Shown piece after piece: positions 8,435 through 16,625 of a stretch of 64,000 nt of DNA. The DNA lies in contig NZ_CP012673.1 of assembly GCF_002950945.1 (NCBI RefSeq), forward strand, positions 7,392,501-7,456,500, in the 5' to 3' direction. Numbering within the stretch: the stretch's first letter is position 1; each line of letters starts with the position of its first letter. The notes beneath the pieces are model-generated. The model was not told the origin of the DNA and ran no database searches. It saw nothing but the letters and a program-made list of their open reading frames with translations. This stretch comes from Sorangium cellulosum. GTDB lineage: Bacteria; Myxococcota_A; Polyangia; Polyangiales; Polyangiaceae. The position numbers and the translations under genes are program-made.

Positions 8435-10620
8435 AGCTGGATCACCCGGATGGGTCTGTTGAACCCGTTCAGGGGCTCCCTCTTGCCCTTCTTCACATTG
8501 AAGAGGTATCCGTCCTTGATGCTGTAGGTATTTTCCGGGCTGAACTTGCCACCCCGCGCCATGATGAGCTCGACCTGCTCGACATCTCCGACGACCCCTT
8601 TCTGTCGCAGCCCCTCCATCCCGCTTGACAACTGCTTGATCACTTCCTTGACCTTGATTTCATTTCCCCCCTTCACCTCGCTCACGATCAGCTTCTGCCC
8701 CCGGGACACCGTCACGAAGTCTGGAGCCTTCACGCTCGCTGGCATCTTCAGCATCTCACGCACGCCTCCGTCGCCGACGCCGAGGAGCGCCCGCCCTTCG
8801 CGGGTCATGTGACTGATCGCCGCCTTCTCGAAGGTGTTGAACGCGGCTTTCGTGACGTGCCCATCCAGCGTCTTGTACCCGCGGAGCTTCCATACCTTGA
8901 ACCCGTTGACAACGACCTCATCGACCTCCGCGATCTCCCCGGCGACCCGGATCGCCCCCGGCGTCATCCCGCCGGCGCCCTTGATCGCGCGCCAGCCAGG
9001 TCCGACCGCCGCGACCCCGAACCCCAGCCCCGAGAAGATCCTCTCCTCGTCGCTGAGCTCTCGCCCGGCCGGCAGGCACCACTCCTTGCCCGTCACCGCC
9101 TCGCACAGGTCCAGCGCCGGCCCCACCACGGGCACGAACCCCACCCCGAGCCGCGTCGTCGCGTGCACCAGCGTCTGCATCGTCTCGACGTAGACATCGA
9201 CCCCTTCGCCGACCGTCGACATCGCCCCCGCGAACGCGCTGATCGTCTGGTAGAGCTGCGTCTGCTCCAGGTCGAGCCCCTCCCCCGTCCACAGGTTGAG
9301 GCTGTCCTTCATCTGGTCCGCGAGCGCGTCGAACCTCGGCTTGAGCACCGTGTCCACCTGCGCCCGCAGGTCTGCCGGCACCGGCGTGTCCTCGAACCAG
9401 TCCGACGCATCCATGTACCGCCGCACGAACCCGGCGATCCGGTTCTGCGCGTTCAGGAACGCGTTCGTCTCCGCCCGCGACACCCCCATCCGGTCGCGCA
9501 GCGCGATCTCCAGCGCCGCGCTGTTCGCCCTCCACGCCCTCACCGTCGCCACGAAGTCCGCCCGCGCGACCACCACCCCGCCGCTCACGTCTTCCTCCAG
9601 CGCCCCGATCACCGCGTCCGCGTACGCCGCGTACGGGTCCCGCCCCTCGTCGAACGCCCCCTCCACCTCCGCGATGTCCGGCACCTCCACCCACGGCACC
9701 GCGCCCTCTCCGAGCGCGTACGCCCCAGGGTCGTCCGGGTTCCACCCTTCCGCGCGCGCGTCCTGCGTCACGAGGTCCGCCACCTCGTCCGCCTGCGCGC
9801 CGAACTCGTCCATCAGCCGCGCGAGCTCGTCCTCCAGGTCGCTCACGCTCTGCTTCAGGTCGTCGATGAGCTGCTCCAGCGCCGCGCGCGTCTCCGGCGC
9901 GACCACGTCCTTGTACCGGTCCAGGATCGCGTCGAGGTCGGTCCGCGAGATCTCGTCCAGCGGCCGGCTGACCAGGTCCTTCAGCTCGGTGTCGAGCTGC
10001 TGGAGCAGATCCATCGTCTCCGCCAGGCGCTCCACCCGCGGCGCGTTCGCCACGAGCTCCTTGCGCTCCTTGGCGATCTCGGCCAGCAGGATCTCGATGT
10101 CGCGCGCCAGCGCCGGGTTGATCTCCGCGAGGCTCAGGTCGACCGCGGTGTCGCCCTCGAAGCCGGTCCCATCCCGGCGGACGTCGAAGAGCGGCTTGCT
10201 CAGCCCGAGCGGCTCCGAGACGAGGCGCACCACCTCGTGCGAGTGCGTGCACCAGTCGCCGCCGTTCACGGTATGAACCCTGAAGTGGAACTCGTTCTCG
10301 CCCATGAAGAGCAGCACCGAGTCGAACTCCGCCTCGAACGTGTTGCTCTGGGCGCCGTCGGCGTCGATCCGCAGCGCGTCCGGAACCGAGTACGTGGGCA
10401 GGGGCGTCTGGTTCACGTCGAACATGGCTTCGCCCTCATGCTCCAGCTCGGCAATTGCGCACGAGGTCACGTCCTGACGCTGGTCCCAGCGCACGGTGTA
10501 CGGCGTGCCGGCCCACGCGAACGGCGGCGCCAGCACCGCCAGCATCGTGACCAGCGCGACGACCTTCTGCAGCGCCGCGGCGCTCCGGCCGCGCAGCATC
10601 GCATCCTTCGAGCCGCTCAT
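8431..10620 (-). CDS. Exported polymorphic toxin: helical body, pre-toxin TG-like segment, PD-(D/E)XK nuclease tip
   Basis: The 729-residue product starts with a probable Sec signal peptide (hydrophobic about 20-37, ending PFAWA). A beta-rich N-domain follows (about 40-165), then a long helical, coiled-coil-rich body (about 170-480). Residues 490-545 read VGFVPVVGPALDLCEAVTG followed by a hydrophobic run, the signature of pre-toxin TG domains of polymorphic toxins. The last 110 residues hold PDFVTV-x8-LIVSEVKG (Asp634, Glu648, Lys650), the D...ExK core of PD-(D/E)XK nucleases, so the tip is predicted to cut nucleic acid. The start overlaps the lipoprotein gene as ATGA; the stop overlaps the first immunity-like gene as ATGA. 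The modular layout is visible directly; DNA or RNA as target is unknown. Confidence 0.82.
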   Translation of the reverse strand: MSGSKDAMLRGRSAAALQKVVALVTMLAVLAPPFAWAGTPYTVRWDQRQDVTSCAIAELEHEGEAMFDVNQTPLPTYSVPDALRIDADGAQSNTFEAEFDSVLLFMGENEFHFRVHTVNGGDWCTHSHEVVRLVSEPLGLSKPLFDVRRDGTGFEGDTAVDLSLAEINPALARDIEILLAEIAKERKELVANAPRVERLAETMDLLQQLDTELKDLVSRPLDEISRTDLDAILDRYKDVVAPETRAALEQLIDDLKQSVSDLEDELARLMDEFGAQADEVADLVTQDARAEGWNPDDPGAYALGEGAVPWVEVPDIAEVEGAFDEGRDPYAAYADAVIGALEEDVSGGVVVARADFVATVRAWRANSAALEIALRDRMGVSRAETNAFLNAQNRIAGFVRRYMDASDWFEDTPVPADLRAQVDTVLKPRFDALADQMKDSLNLWTGEGLDLEQTQLYQTISAFAGAMSTVGEGVDVYVETMQTLVHATTRLGVGFVPVVGPALDLCEAVTGKEWCLPAGRELSDEERIFSGLGFGVAAVGPGWRAIKGAGGMTPGAIRVAGEIAEVDEVVVNGFKVWKLRGYKTLDGHVTKAAFNTFEKAAISHMTREGRALLGVGDGGVREMLKMPASVKAPDFVTVSRGQKLIVSEVKGGNEIKVKEVIKQLSSGMEGLRQKGVVGDVEQVELIMARGGKFSPENTYSIKDGYLFNVKKGKREPLNGFNRPIRVIQL

Positions 10621-12074
10621 GTCCCCTCCGCGCCGCGCACGGCGGCGTCATACGCGATCGCGGCGCCCTTCACGTCGCCCGCCTCGAGCCTCGCCTCGGC
10701 CGCGTCGAGCGCCGCCGCGGCCATCCCCTTCTCCCGCAGCTCCTCCAGCCCCGCCGCGATCTTCCGCGGCAGCCCCGTCCTGAGCTCGGCCTCCGCGGCG
10801 TCGAACCGCTCCCGGAGCGCCGCGCACCCCGCCTCGCGCCACGACGCCCCCGCGGCCTCGCAGAGCGGCCGCATCTGCACGAGCGCCGTCAGCTCCCCGC
10901 ACCGCTCGGCGAGCAGCGGCAACCCGAGCCGCTCGCTCACCGGGGGCGCCGCCGACAGCGCCTCCGCCCGCACCTGCGCCCGTTCCTTGAAGGTCTCCGA
11001 CGCCTTGCGGATCCGCGACCGCGCGATCGCCTCGCGCGCCCCCTCGTCCATCTGCAACACGCGCAGCGCCTCCCGGCGCAGCGCGATCCCGCCGAGCAGC
11101 GCCGTCGCCGTCGCGTCGCTCCGGGCCACCCGCCGCTGCGCATACCCCAGCATCGCGCTCAGCGACCGCAGCGCCCCCGAGGTCATGTCCGGCAGCACCG
11201 CGCCATGCGTCGCGAGGAACTCCCGGTGCGGCGCCATCGCCTCCTCGAAGGAGCCCGCGAAGACCTGGAGCTCCGCCGCCAGCGCCATCACCTCCGCCGC
11301 GAGCTCGTTCGGGGCGCGGCTCGCCTCGCGCGCCGCCTCGAGCACCGCCTGCTGCACCCCGTCGAGGCCCTCGCTATCCGACCGCGACGCCTGCTCCGAG
11401 AGCGCCGCGTACGCCGCCGTCTCCGCCGCCTCGGTCGCGCGGTACGCGGCGAACCGCGCCGCGGCCTCCGCGTACCTGGCCTCTAGCGGCGCGACGTCGC
11501 TCCGGGCCTGGTCGAAGATCCCCTGCACGACCGCCATCCCCTGCTTGTCCGCCGCGAGCGCGGCGACGAGCGGCTCCCTCTCGGCGCTCGCCTTGTCGAC
11601 CATCGCCGCCTTGAAGTTGCCGGCCGCGTCGACCGGCGTCCGCGCGAGCAGCGCCCTCTGGCGGTCCGTCGCCTCGTCGAGCAGCGACTCGAGCTTGCCC
11701 GAGAGCGTCGCCCGCAGCGACTCGGCGTTCCTCGCGTCGTCCCGCACATACGCGATCGCCTCGTCCAGGTGACCAAACCACTGGTCGAGCCGGTGCGTGC
11801 GCGCGACCACGTCGTCCAGCGTCTTGTCGCTCGGCCACGTGGCCCACATCTCGATGGGCAGCATGCCGTCCTTCTCGGCCTTGGTCCACGCGCTGCCCGG
11901 GCCCAGGTTCTCGCCGACGCAATGCTCCTCGCCGCCCACCGCGGCGGCGCAGAAGCTCCCGAGTGTGTGGTCCCCGCGCTTCCAGCACCCGGACACCATC
12001 ACGCCGAGCGCCAACGCGGCAAGCGCCGCCACGACCATCACCTTCCGTCGCCTCGTTCTCCTTCTCATGCCCAT
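10617..12074 (-). CDS. Lipoprotein, first gene of the toxin cassette
   Basis: A basic N-terminus (MGMRRRTRRRK), a hydrophobic run and the lipobox VSGC (cysteine near residue 26) mark a lipoprotein signal. The mature part (about 460 residues) is Ala/Glu/Arg-rich, almost entirely helical and probably forms long coiled coils; there are no enzyme motifs. The start at 12074 is preferred because GGAGGC lies just upstream; a longer frame to 12161 lacks this. The stop overlaps the toxin start by four bases, so the two are likely made together. In Myxococcus xanthus sitBAI cassettes a lipoprotein (SitB) precedes an exported toxin (SitA) and an immunity protein, so a partner or delivery role is plausible. 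No sequence family is recognised. Confidence 0.75.
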   Translation of the reverse strand: MGMRRRTRRRKVMVVAALAALALGVMVSGCWKRGDHTLGSFCAAAVGGEEHCVGENLGPGSAWTKAEKDGMLPIEMWATWPSDKTLDDVVARTHRLDQWFGHLDEAIAYVRDDARNAESLRATLSGKLESLLDEATDRQRALLARTPVDAAGNFKAAMVDKASAEREPLVAALAADKQGMAVVQGIFDQARSDVAPLEARYAEAAARFAAYRATEAAETAAYAALSEQASRSDSEGLDGVQQAVLEAAREASRAPNELAAEVMALAAELQVFAGSFEEAMAPHREFLATHGAVLPDMTSGALRSLSAMLGYAQRRVARSDATATALLGGIALRREALRVLQMDEGAREAIARSRIRKASETFKERAQVRAEALSAAPPVSERLGLPLLAERCGELTALVQMRPLCEAAGASWREAGCAALRERFDAAEAELRTGLPRKIAAGLEELREKGMAAAALDAAEARLEAGDVKGAAIAYDAAVRGAEGT

Positions 12075-12258
12075 TGCCTCCACCCCGCCAGCTCTCTCGC
12101 CTGCGCACGCTCGCCCGCGCATTCCCCGGGAGCAAGCGCCATTGCGGCAGCGGTAGGACATTGCTCAGCCGAATAGCGCCGGAAGCGCTTCGCGAGCTCA
12201 GTCCCGTCCGTCTTCAGCGCACAAGCCGTCGCCGCCGAGCGTGCCAGTCCGAGAGAGC

Positions 12259-12282
12259 AAAAAACCGACGGCCCCCGGGCCG
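12259..12282 (-). terminator. Terminator-like hairpin with T6 run (possible attenuator)
   Basis: On the minus strand CGGCC-CGGG-GGCCG forms a short GC stem-loop, followed by TCGG and a run of six T (plus-strand A6 at 12259-12264). It lies about 185 bases upstream of the lipoprotein start and reads in the same direction. It could therefore act as an attenuator for the toxin cassette or end an unrelated transcript. Confidence 0.35.
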
Positions 12283-12370
12283 CGAGCGCTCAAGAATCAT
12301 CTTCCAATCTTCGAAACTCCAATTGCAACTACCGCCCTCATTGCCGCCGTCCGGCTTTGCCGGTCGGCAG

Positions 12371-12376
12371 GGAGGA
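12371..12376 (+). promoter_or_regulatory. Strong ribosome binding site of the broken small gene
   Basis: GGAGGA ends 7-8 bases before the ATG at 12384. It is one of the best Shine-Dalgarno matches in the window and decides this start. Confidence 0.6.
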
Positions 12377-12383
12377 AATCAGC

Positions 12384-12702
12384 ATGGAATACTCGGATGT
12401 AGTCATCGAGGGCACGCCGGAGCGCGCCATCAAGCTCCTGATGGGGATTGGTGCCGTCGCCTCGATTCGCACGTTGATGGCCGGGGCCGGGATGACCGAC
12501 GACGATATCCTGGAGGGCCGCGCGCGCCCGCCACCGGCACCGCCGCCGTCCGCGGAGTGGCCACCTTCCTCGCGCGGCTCGACGCCCTAGAGAGGCGCCC
12601 CAGCGCAAGCCCACAGCCACGCCGCCCAAGCCGGGCACGCCCACCGTCACGCCGTCCGCGCCCGCAGAGCCGGGCCAAGAGACCGGCGGCACGGACTTTT
12701 AG
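12384..12702 (+). pseudogene. Small gene apparently broken by two frame changes
   Basis: The first frame has an excellent ribosome site and reads MEYSDVVIEGTPERAIKLL..., ending in TDDDILEGR, all with normal codon choice, before degenerating into Pro/Ser codons and a stop at 12588-12590. A second frame between then reads naturally as GVATFLARLDALE. A third reads KPTATPPKPGTPTVTPSAPA...GGTDF and stops at 12700-12702. Joined, these would give one protein of roughly 105 residues: a short acidic/helical N-domain and a Pro/Thr-rich tail. Two small indels, or sequence errors, would explain it; alternatively only the first frame (68 residues) is expressed. Family not recognised. Confidence 0.5.
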
Positions 12703-12740
12703 TAATCTATCACGCAATCTTGAGCTTCCCGCGCGCGTTT

Positions 12741-12960
12741 CGGAGCTTCGCGCGTGGTCTGGAAGCTTCGCGCGCGGTCCGGAAGCTTCGCGCGCGCCTC
12801 TGAGCACGAGGTTTCGCGTACTTAGCGGCGTCCGCCGCGCCCCCGGCGCCGTCCGGCGCGCGCCGGGGGACGAATTTCCCGGGAAATTCGACCCTCCATC
12901 CCGCGCGCGAAGCTTCCGGACCGCGCGCGAAGCTTCCGGACCGCGCGCGAAGCACTCCCG
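12741..12960. repeat. Inverted-repeat element with 20-bp units and central palindrome
   Basis: Three 20-bp units occupy 12741-12800 and three inverted units 12901-12960. Within them 12761-12796 and 12902-12937 are perfect reverse complements (36 bp) separated by 105 bp. The spacer contains a CCCCGGCG/CGCCGGGG stem (12841-12868) and a perfect 20-bp palindrome at 12871-12890 centred on CCCGGG. The layout would fold into one large cruciform or hairpin and resembles a non-autonomous repeat element rather than coding DNA. Confidence 0.7.
12871..12890. promoter_or_regulatory. Perfect 20-bp palindrome
   Basis: CGAATTTCCCGGGAAATTCG is its own reverse complement. Its AATTT/AAATT arms are A/T-rich islands in a G/C-rich setting, which favours a protein-binding site or cruciform tip. 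It lies between the arms of the 36-bp inverted repeat. Confidence 0.5.
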
Positions 12961-13170
12961 CCGGCGCCGGAAGCCTCCTTGCAGGGCGCCGGAGGCCTTC
13001 GTTACGGCAACCGAGACCTTCGCGCCCTCCACGGAGGCCCCTCCCGCGCGTCCACGGGCGCCTCTTCGACCGGCGCTCTATCTCCTCCGCGTTGAACGCA
13101 GGCGCCGCGCGCAGGTCGAGCACCCGCCCTTCCTGAATCGGCGCGAGCCGCAGTAGATTCGCGCGCCATC

Positions 13171-13827
13171 ATGCGTCGCCCCGCTCCGCTCCGCCTCGCG
13201 CTCTGCGCTCCCCTCGCCTTCTCCGCCGCAGCCGCTTGCTCCTCCGGCGCCACACCCCAGGCCGAGCGCCGCGTCGCGCCGCAGGCCGAGGCGACCCCCG
13301 CTGCGCCCGCGAGCGCCGCGCCGTCGCCGCCCGATCCTCCCGCGCCTGCCGCCGCCTCCGCGGCCGCCGCCAGCCCCGCCTCCGCGGCCGCCGCGAGCGC
13401 TTCCGTCGCGCCCGCGGCGAGCGCCTCGGCCTCCGCCGCGCCCGCCGCGCCCGCCGCGGCCCCCGGCGCGGATCCGGCCGGCGACGGGCCGCTGCCCAAG
13501 GTGAAGGTCGTGAACATCGGCATGCACATCGGCGGCGGGCCGCACGACGACTACACCAAGGAGCCGATCAAGACCTCGGTCGCGCCGCACTTCGACGAGT
13601 TCCGCCGCTGCTTCGCGCTCGCGGAGGACCCGGCGAAGGGCGGCGACTTCGGGATCGACCTGCGCATCGAGAAGGACGGCGGCAAGGCCGAGGTCCGCAA
13701 GCCGCGGACGGCGCTCAAGGGCGAGGCGTTCACGCGCTGCGTGGTCGGCGTGTTCGAGCGGATCGACTTCAAGAAGCCGCGGCGAGGCCCCACCGTCGTG
13801 AGCTACTCGCTCCGGTTCACGCCCTGA
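13171..13827 (+). CDS. Lipoprotein with AgmX/PglI-type C-terminal domain
   Basis: The 218-residue product has a short signal ending in a lipobox-like AAAC (cysteine near residue 24). An Ala/Pro-rich linker of about 75 residues follows, then a compact C-terminal domain from about 108. That domain has two cysteines about 45 residues apart (FRRCFALAE and FTRCVVGVFERIDF) and closes with VSYSLRFTP. This matches the AgmX/PglI C-terminal module found in many myxobacterial envelope proteins, some of which act in gliding motility, but the module alone does not prove such a role. Start context is weak (no clear Shine-Dalgarno). The gene ends 15 bases from the convergent antiporter gene. Confidence 0.75.
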   Translation: MRRPAPLRLALCAPLAFSAAAACSSGATPQAERRVAPQAEATPAAPASAAPSPPDPPAPAAASAAAASPASAAAASASVAPAASASASAAPAAPAAAPGADPAGDGPLPKVKVVNIGMHIGGGPHDDYTKEPIKTSVAPHFDEFRRCFALAEDPAKGGDFGIDLRIEKDGGKAEVRKPRTALKGEAFTRCVVGVFERIDFKKPRRGPTVVSYSLRFTP

Positions 13828-13842
13828 TCGGACCGTCCACGC

Positions 13843-15306
13843 TCACTTGCGGGACGCGACGCCCGCCAGCGAGCCGCGCGAGGCCTCGAGGGCCGTCTCG
13901 CCCGCGCGGTCGAGCGCGTACTTGAAGAGGATCGGGCCGAACACCTCGTTCAGCGCCACGCACCCCACGACGAGCGCGCGGAAGCCGGCGCCGAGGCTCG
14001 GGAACGCGCGCTCGATGGTGAGGCTGATGCCCAGCGTGAGGCCGGCCTGAGAGACCAGGCCGCACCAGGCCCACCGCCGGAGCAGCGGCGGATCGTCCGC
14101 GAGGCGGCTGCCGATGCGGCTCGCGACCCAGGTCACGAGGGCGCGCGTCGCGCCGAAGAGCAGCGCGACGGGCCACATGAGCCGGAGGAGCGGCAGATCG
14201 AGGTGCGCGCCGGCGGTCGCGAAGAAGAGCACGAACACCACGCTCGCCGCGTCCTCGACGGCGTGGACCAGCTTCTCGCCCTGGTTCGACAGGTTCGCCA
14301 CCACGAACCCGGCGACCACGAACACGAGCAGCGCGTCGAAGCGGAGGTAGCGGAGCACCTCGGTCGCGCCGAAGCCGAGCGCCACGAACACGAGGATGAG
14401 CTGCCGGCCGAGGAGCCGCATGTAGGCCGCCAGCGCGAGCCCGAGCGTCGTGCCGATCGAGATGCTGCCGAGGATCTCGCGGCCGAGGAGCTCGATCTCG
14501 TGCATCGACATCGTCGTGCCCGGCTCGATGAGCGGCCGCACCGTGGCGAGCGCGATCGCCGTCACGATGATGACGATGATGTCCGACGTCATCACGAACG
14601 CGAGCGTGTTCATGGCGACGGGGCCGGTCGCGCGCGTCTGGGAGAGGATGCCCAGCACGGCCGAGGGGCTGCGGGTGATCGCGATGACGCCCCACAGGAT
14701 CGCCACGCCGATCGCCGCGGCGAGCGGGAGGTCGGCCGCGAACGGGACGAGCGAGCGCGCCGCGAAGAAGACGCCGGTCATCGTCACGAAGACGAGGACG
14801 GTCTGGACGAGGTTGTGCAAGAGGAGGCTCTTGATGCTCTTCTTGACGATCTCGATCCGGAGCTCGGCGCCGCCGGCGAGCGCGATGAGCGCGAGCGCCA
14901 GGGTGTTGACCCGCGAGATCTCCTCGACGGCGTGGTGATCGACGAGGGCGAAGACGTGCGGCCCGGCGAGGACGCCCGCGAGGATGTACCCCGACAGGTG
15001 GGGCAGGCGGAGCGGCTCGACGAGCTCGCTGGCGAGCGTGCCGGCGAGGAGGAGGAAGCCGATCGAGGCGATGGTGCCCGCCGGCCCGTGGTCGTGCGGG
15101 ACCGCGCGCGTCGTGACGTAGAGCACCCCGAACAGGAGGACGAGCGCGACCGCGTGCGTGAGGTGGTTCAGCGGGCCCTTGGGCGCCGCCGCGTGATGGC
15201 GGCCGGCGGGCGCGCCGTGCGGCGCGGCGGGCTCGGCGGTGGGCGCCGCGGCGGCGCTCATGGCGGCGCGTCCTTCGTCGATCACACGGGCGTCTTGGCC
15301 GCTCAC
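13843..15306 (-). CDS. Cation:proton antiporter (CPA2-like), third gene of ion operon
   Basis: About 11-13 hydrophobic segments from residue 45 on, with RLPHLSGYILAGVLAGP near the start and RSPSAVLGILSQTRATGP, are typical of monovalent cation:proton antiporters of the CPA family, which exchange Na+ or K+ for H+ across the inner membrane. The GTG at 15306 is chosen because it overlaps the upstream stop as GTGA and follows a G-rich ribosome site. The ATG at 15261, preceded by GAAGGA, is an alternative that removes 15 residues. A His-rich N-terminal segment (HGAPAGRHHAAAPK) may sense pH or metal. The length (487 aa) suggests a transport domain without the TrkA-type regulatory domains of KefB/C. 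Which ion is moved is not clear. Confidence 0.85.
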   Translation of the reverse strand: MSGQDARVIDEGRAAMSAAAAPTAEPAAPHGAPAGRHHAAAPKGPLNHLTHAVALVLLFGVLYVTTRAVPHDHGPAGTIASIGFLLLAGTLASELVEPLRLPHLSGYILAGVLAGPHVFALVDHHAVEEISRVNTLALALIALAGGAELRIEIVKKSIKSLLLHNLVQTVLVFVTMTGVFFAARSLVPFAADLPLAAAIGVAILWGVIAITRSPSAVLGILSQTRATGPVAMNTLAFVMTSDIIVIIVTAIALATVRPLIEPGTTMSMHEIELLGREILGSISIGTTLGLALAAYMRLLGRQLILVFVALGFGATEVLRYLRFDALLVFVVAGFVVANLSNQGEKLVHAVEDAASVVFVLFFATAGAHLDLPLLRLMWPVALLFGATRALVTWVASRIGSRLADDPPLLRRWAWCGLVSQAGLTLGISLTIERAFPSLGAGFRALVVGCVALNEVFGPILFKYALDRAGETALEASRGSLAGVASRK

Positions 15307-16625
15307 GCCTCCCCCCTCCCCGCTCCGGGCGGGCCCCCGCCCTCGATCAGCGTGGGATCGCGCGCGGGGTCGCGCGCCGGATCGCGCGCGGCGCGGGCCA
15401 GCCCGCGGCCGAAGAAGAGCGACTCGCGCTCGGGCGCGGCGAGCTCGCCGGCCTTGCGGAGCGTGGCGCGAAGCGCCGGCGGGCCGACGAACTCGCCGAA
15501 CACCGCGGCCGCGGCCGCGGTGAAGAGGACCGTGGCGCCGATCGGGCCCGGGAACCGCAGGGAGAAGGCCAGGCCGACGCTCATCGCCACGGCGCCGGAG
15601 GAGAGCAGCCCCGCGCCGAGCAGCGGCGACGTCTCGCGCGCGTCGGGCGACGCCACCCGGAGGACGAGGCCCGTCGTGAGCTTGCCGGCGACCCGCGCCG
15701 CGAGCGCGATCGCGACCACCCACGGCAAGAACGGCGCGGCCTTCGGGCTCAGGTGCGCGCCCGCGAGCAGCAGCGACGGCAGGATCACGGGCCGCTCGGT
15801 CGGCGCCACCATCGCCACGATCTCGTCGCGGTGCCGGGAGACGGCGGCGATCGTCACGCCCATCGAGAACGTCGCGAAGAGCGGCAGCAGGCCGACCCGG
15901 GCGCTCGCCCCGATCGTCAGCAGCGACGTGCCGAGCAGCACGCCCCAGCTCTGGATGAGGCGGAAATCGGTGCCGAGCAGCACGACCGCGATGAGCCCGA
16001 GCACGACGCCGATGAGCGCGGTCACGATCGTCCAGCCCCAGAACGGGATCGGCCAGAGGCTCGTCGCCTGCGGGACGAGCGCGAAGACGCCCCCCATCAT
16101 GAGCAGCGGGCCGAGATCGTCGCAGTCCGCGATGTCGGAGATGAGGTCCGAGACCTTGCCGCTCGCGCTGTAGCGCTGCGTCACCCAGAGCACGGCGTGG
16201 CGCGTCGTCTCGGCCGAGACGGCGCCCACGCCCGCCGCGAGCAGCGTCCGGTCGGCGGGGTCCAGCGACGGCACGCCGCGGGCGACCGCGAACCAGACCG
16301 CGACCGCCACCGAGCAGCCGGTGGCGAGGCTCATCAACACGCCGAGCGCGATGCGGGACGGGCGGACGCGGCGGCTGCCGACGAAGCCGAAGTCGAGGCC
16401 GACGACCAGCGCGAGCCAGCCGAGCGCGACGCCGACCAGCGGCTCGAACGCGGCGATCGACGGCGGGTCCAGCAGGCCGAGCGCCGAGGGTCCGAGCACG
16501 AAGCCGAGCACCACGTACTCGGCGCCCGAGGGGAGCCCGATGCCGCGGAGCACCCGGCCGCTGACGAGCGAGCTGCCGAGGTACGACAGCACGAGCAGCC
16601 CCATCAGGAGCCAGATGGCGTTCAC
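15303..16625 (-). CDS. Cation:proton antiporter, second gene of ion operon
   Basis: This 440-residue membrane protein has about 11 segments and family features such as SGAEYVVLGFVLGPSALGLL and a polar ISDIADCDDLGPLL helix. It is divergent from the antiporter encoded just downstream, so the two are not a recent duplication. The GTG start (16625) overlaps the MscS stop as GTGA, and its own stop overlaps the next start, so three membrane proteins are translationally linked. The C-terminus carries Arg/Asp-rich repeats (ARDPARDPARDPT) after the last helix. Two different antiporters together may form a hetero-complex or handle different ions; this is inference. Confidence 0.83.
   Translation of the reverse strand: MNAIWLLMGLLVLSYLGSSLVSGRVLRGIGLPSGAEYVVLGFVLGPSALGLLDPPSIAAFEPLVGVALGWLALVVGLDFGFVGSRRVRPSRIALGVLMSLATGCSVAVAVWFAVARGVPSLDPADRTLLAAGVGAVSAETTRHAVLWVTQRYSASGKVSDLISDIADCDDLGPLLMMGGVFALVPQATSLWPIPFWGWTIVTALIGVVLGLIAVVLLGTDFRLIQSWGVLLGTSLLTIGASARVGLLPLFATFSMGVTIAAVSRHRDEIVAMVAPTERPVILPSLLLAGAHLSPKAAPFLPWVVAIALAARVAGKLTTGLVLRVASPDARETSPLLGAGLLSSGAVAMSVGLAFSLRFPGPIGATVLFTAAAAAVFGEFVGPPALRATLRKAGELAAPERESLFFGRGLARAARDPARDPARDPTLIEGGGPPGAGRGEA

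Larger units (their letters stand above)
12075..12383. other. Divergent upstream region of the toxin cassette
   Basis: No gene is supported in these 309 bases. The stretch around 12290-12340 is much less G/C-rich than its surroundings and is the likely place for divergent promoters serving the lipoprotein gene (minus) and the small plus-strand gene. No hexamer pair with good spacing is clear. A terminator-like hairpin (12259-12282, minus strand) is listed separately. Confidence 0.4.
12703..13170. other. Noncoding stretch with structured repeat element
   Basis: No credible gene is seen. Translations here are low-complexity artefacts of a 20-bp repeat. The stretch holds a 36-bp inverted repeat, an internal hairpin, a 20-bp palindrome and a short direct repeat (GGCGCCGGA-A/G-GCC at about 12963 and 12986). 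The last 100 bases precede the lipoprotein at 13171 and must contain its promoter, which I cannot pick out. Confidence 0.5.

Noticed and set aside
12430..13123. Minus-strand frames coding repeated EASGPRAKL-like peptides
   Set aside because: They are read-through of the noncoding 20-bp repeat units; several overlapping frames are open at once and no start site or domain is present.
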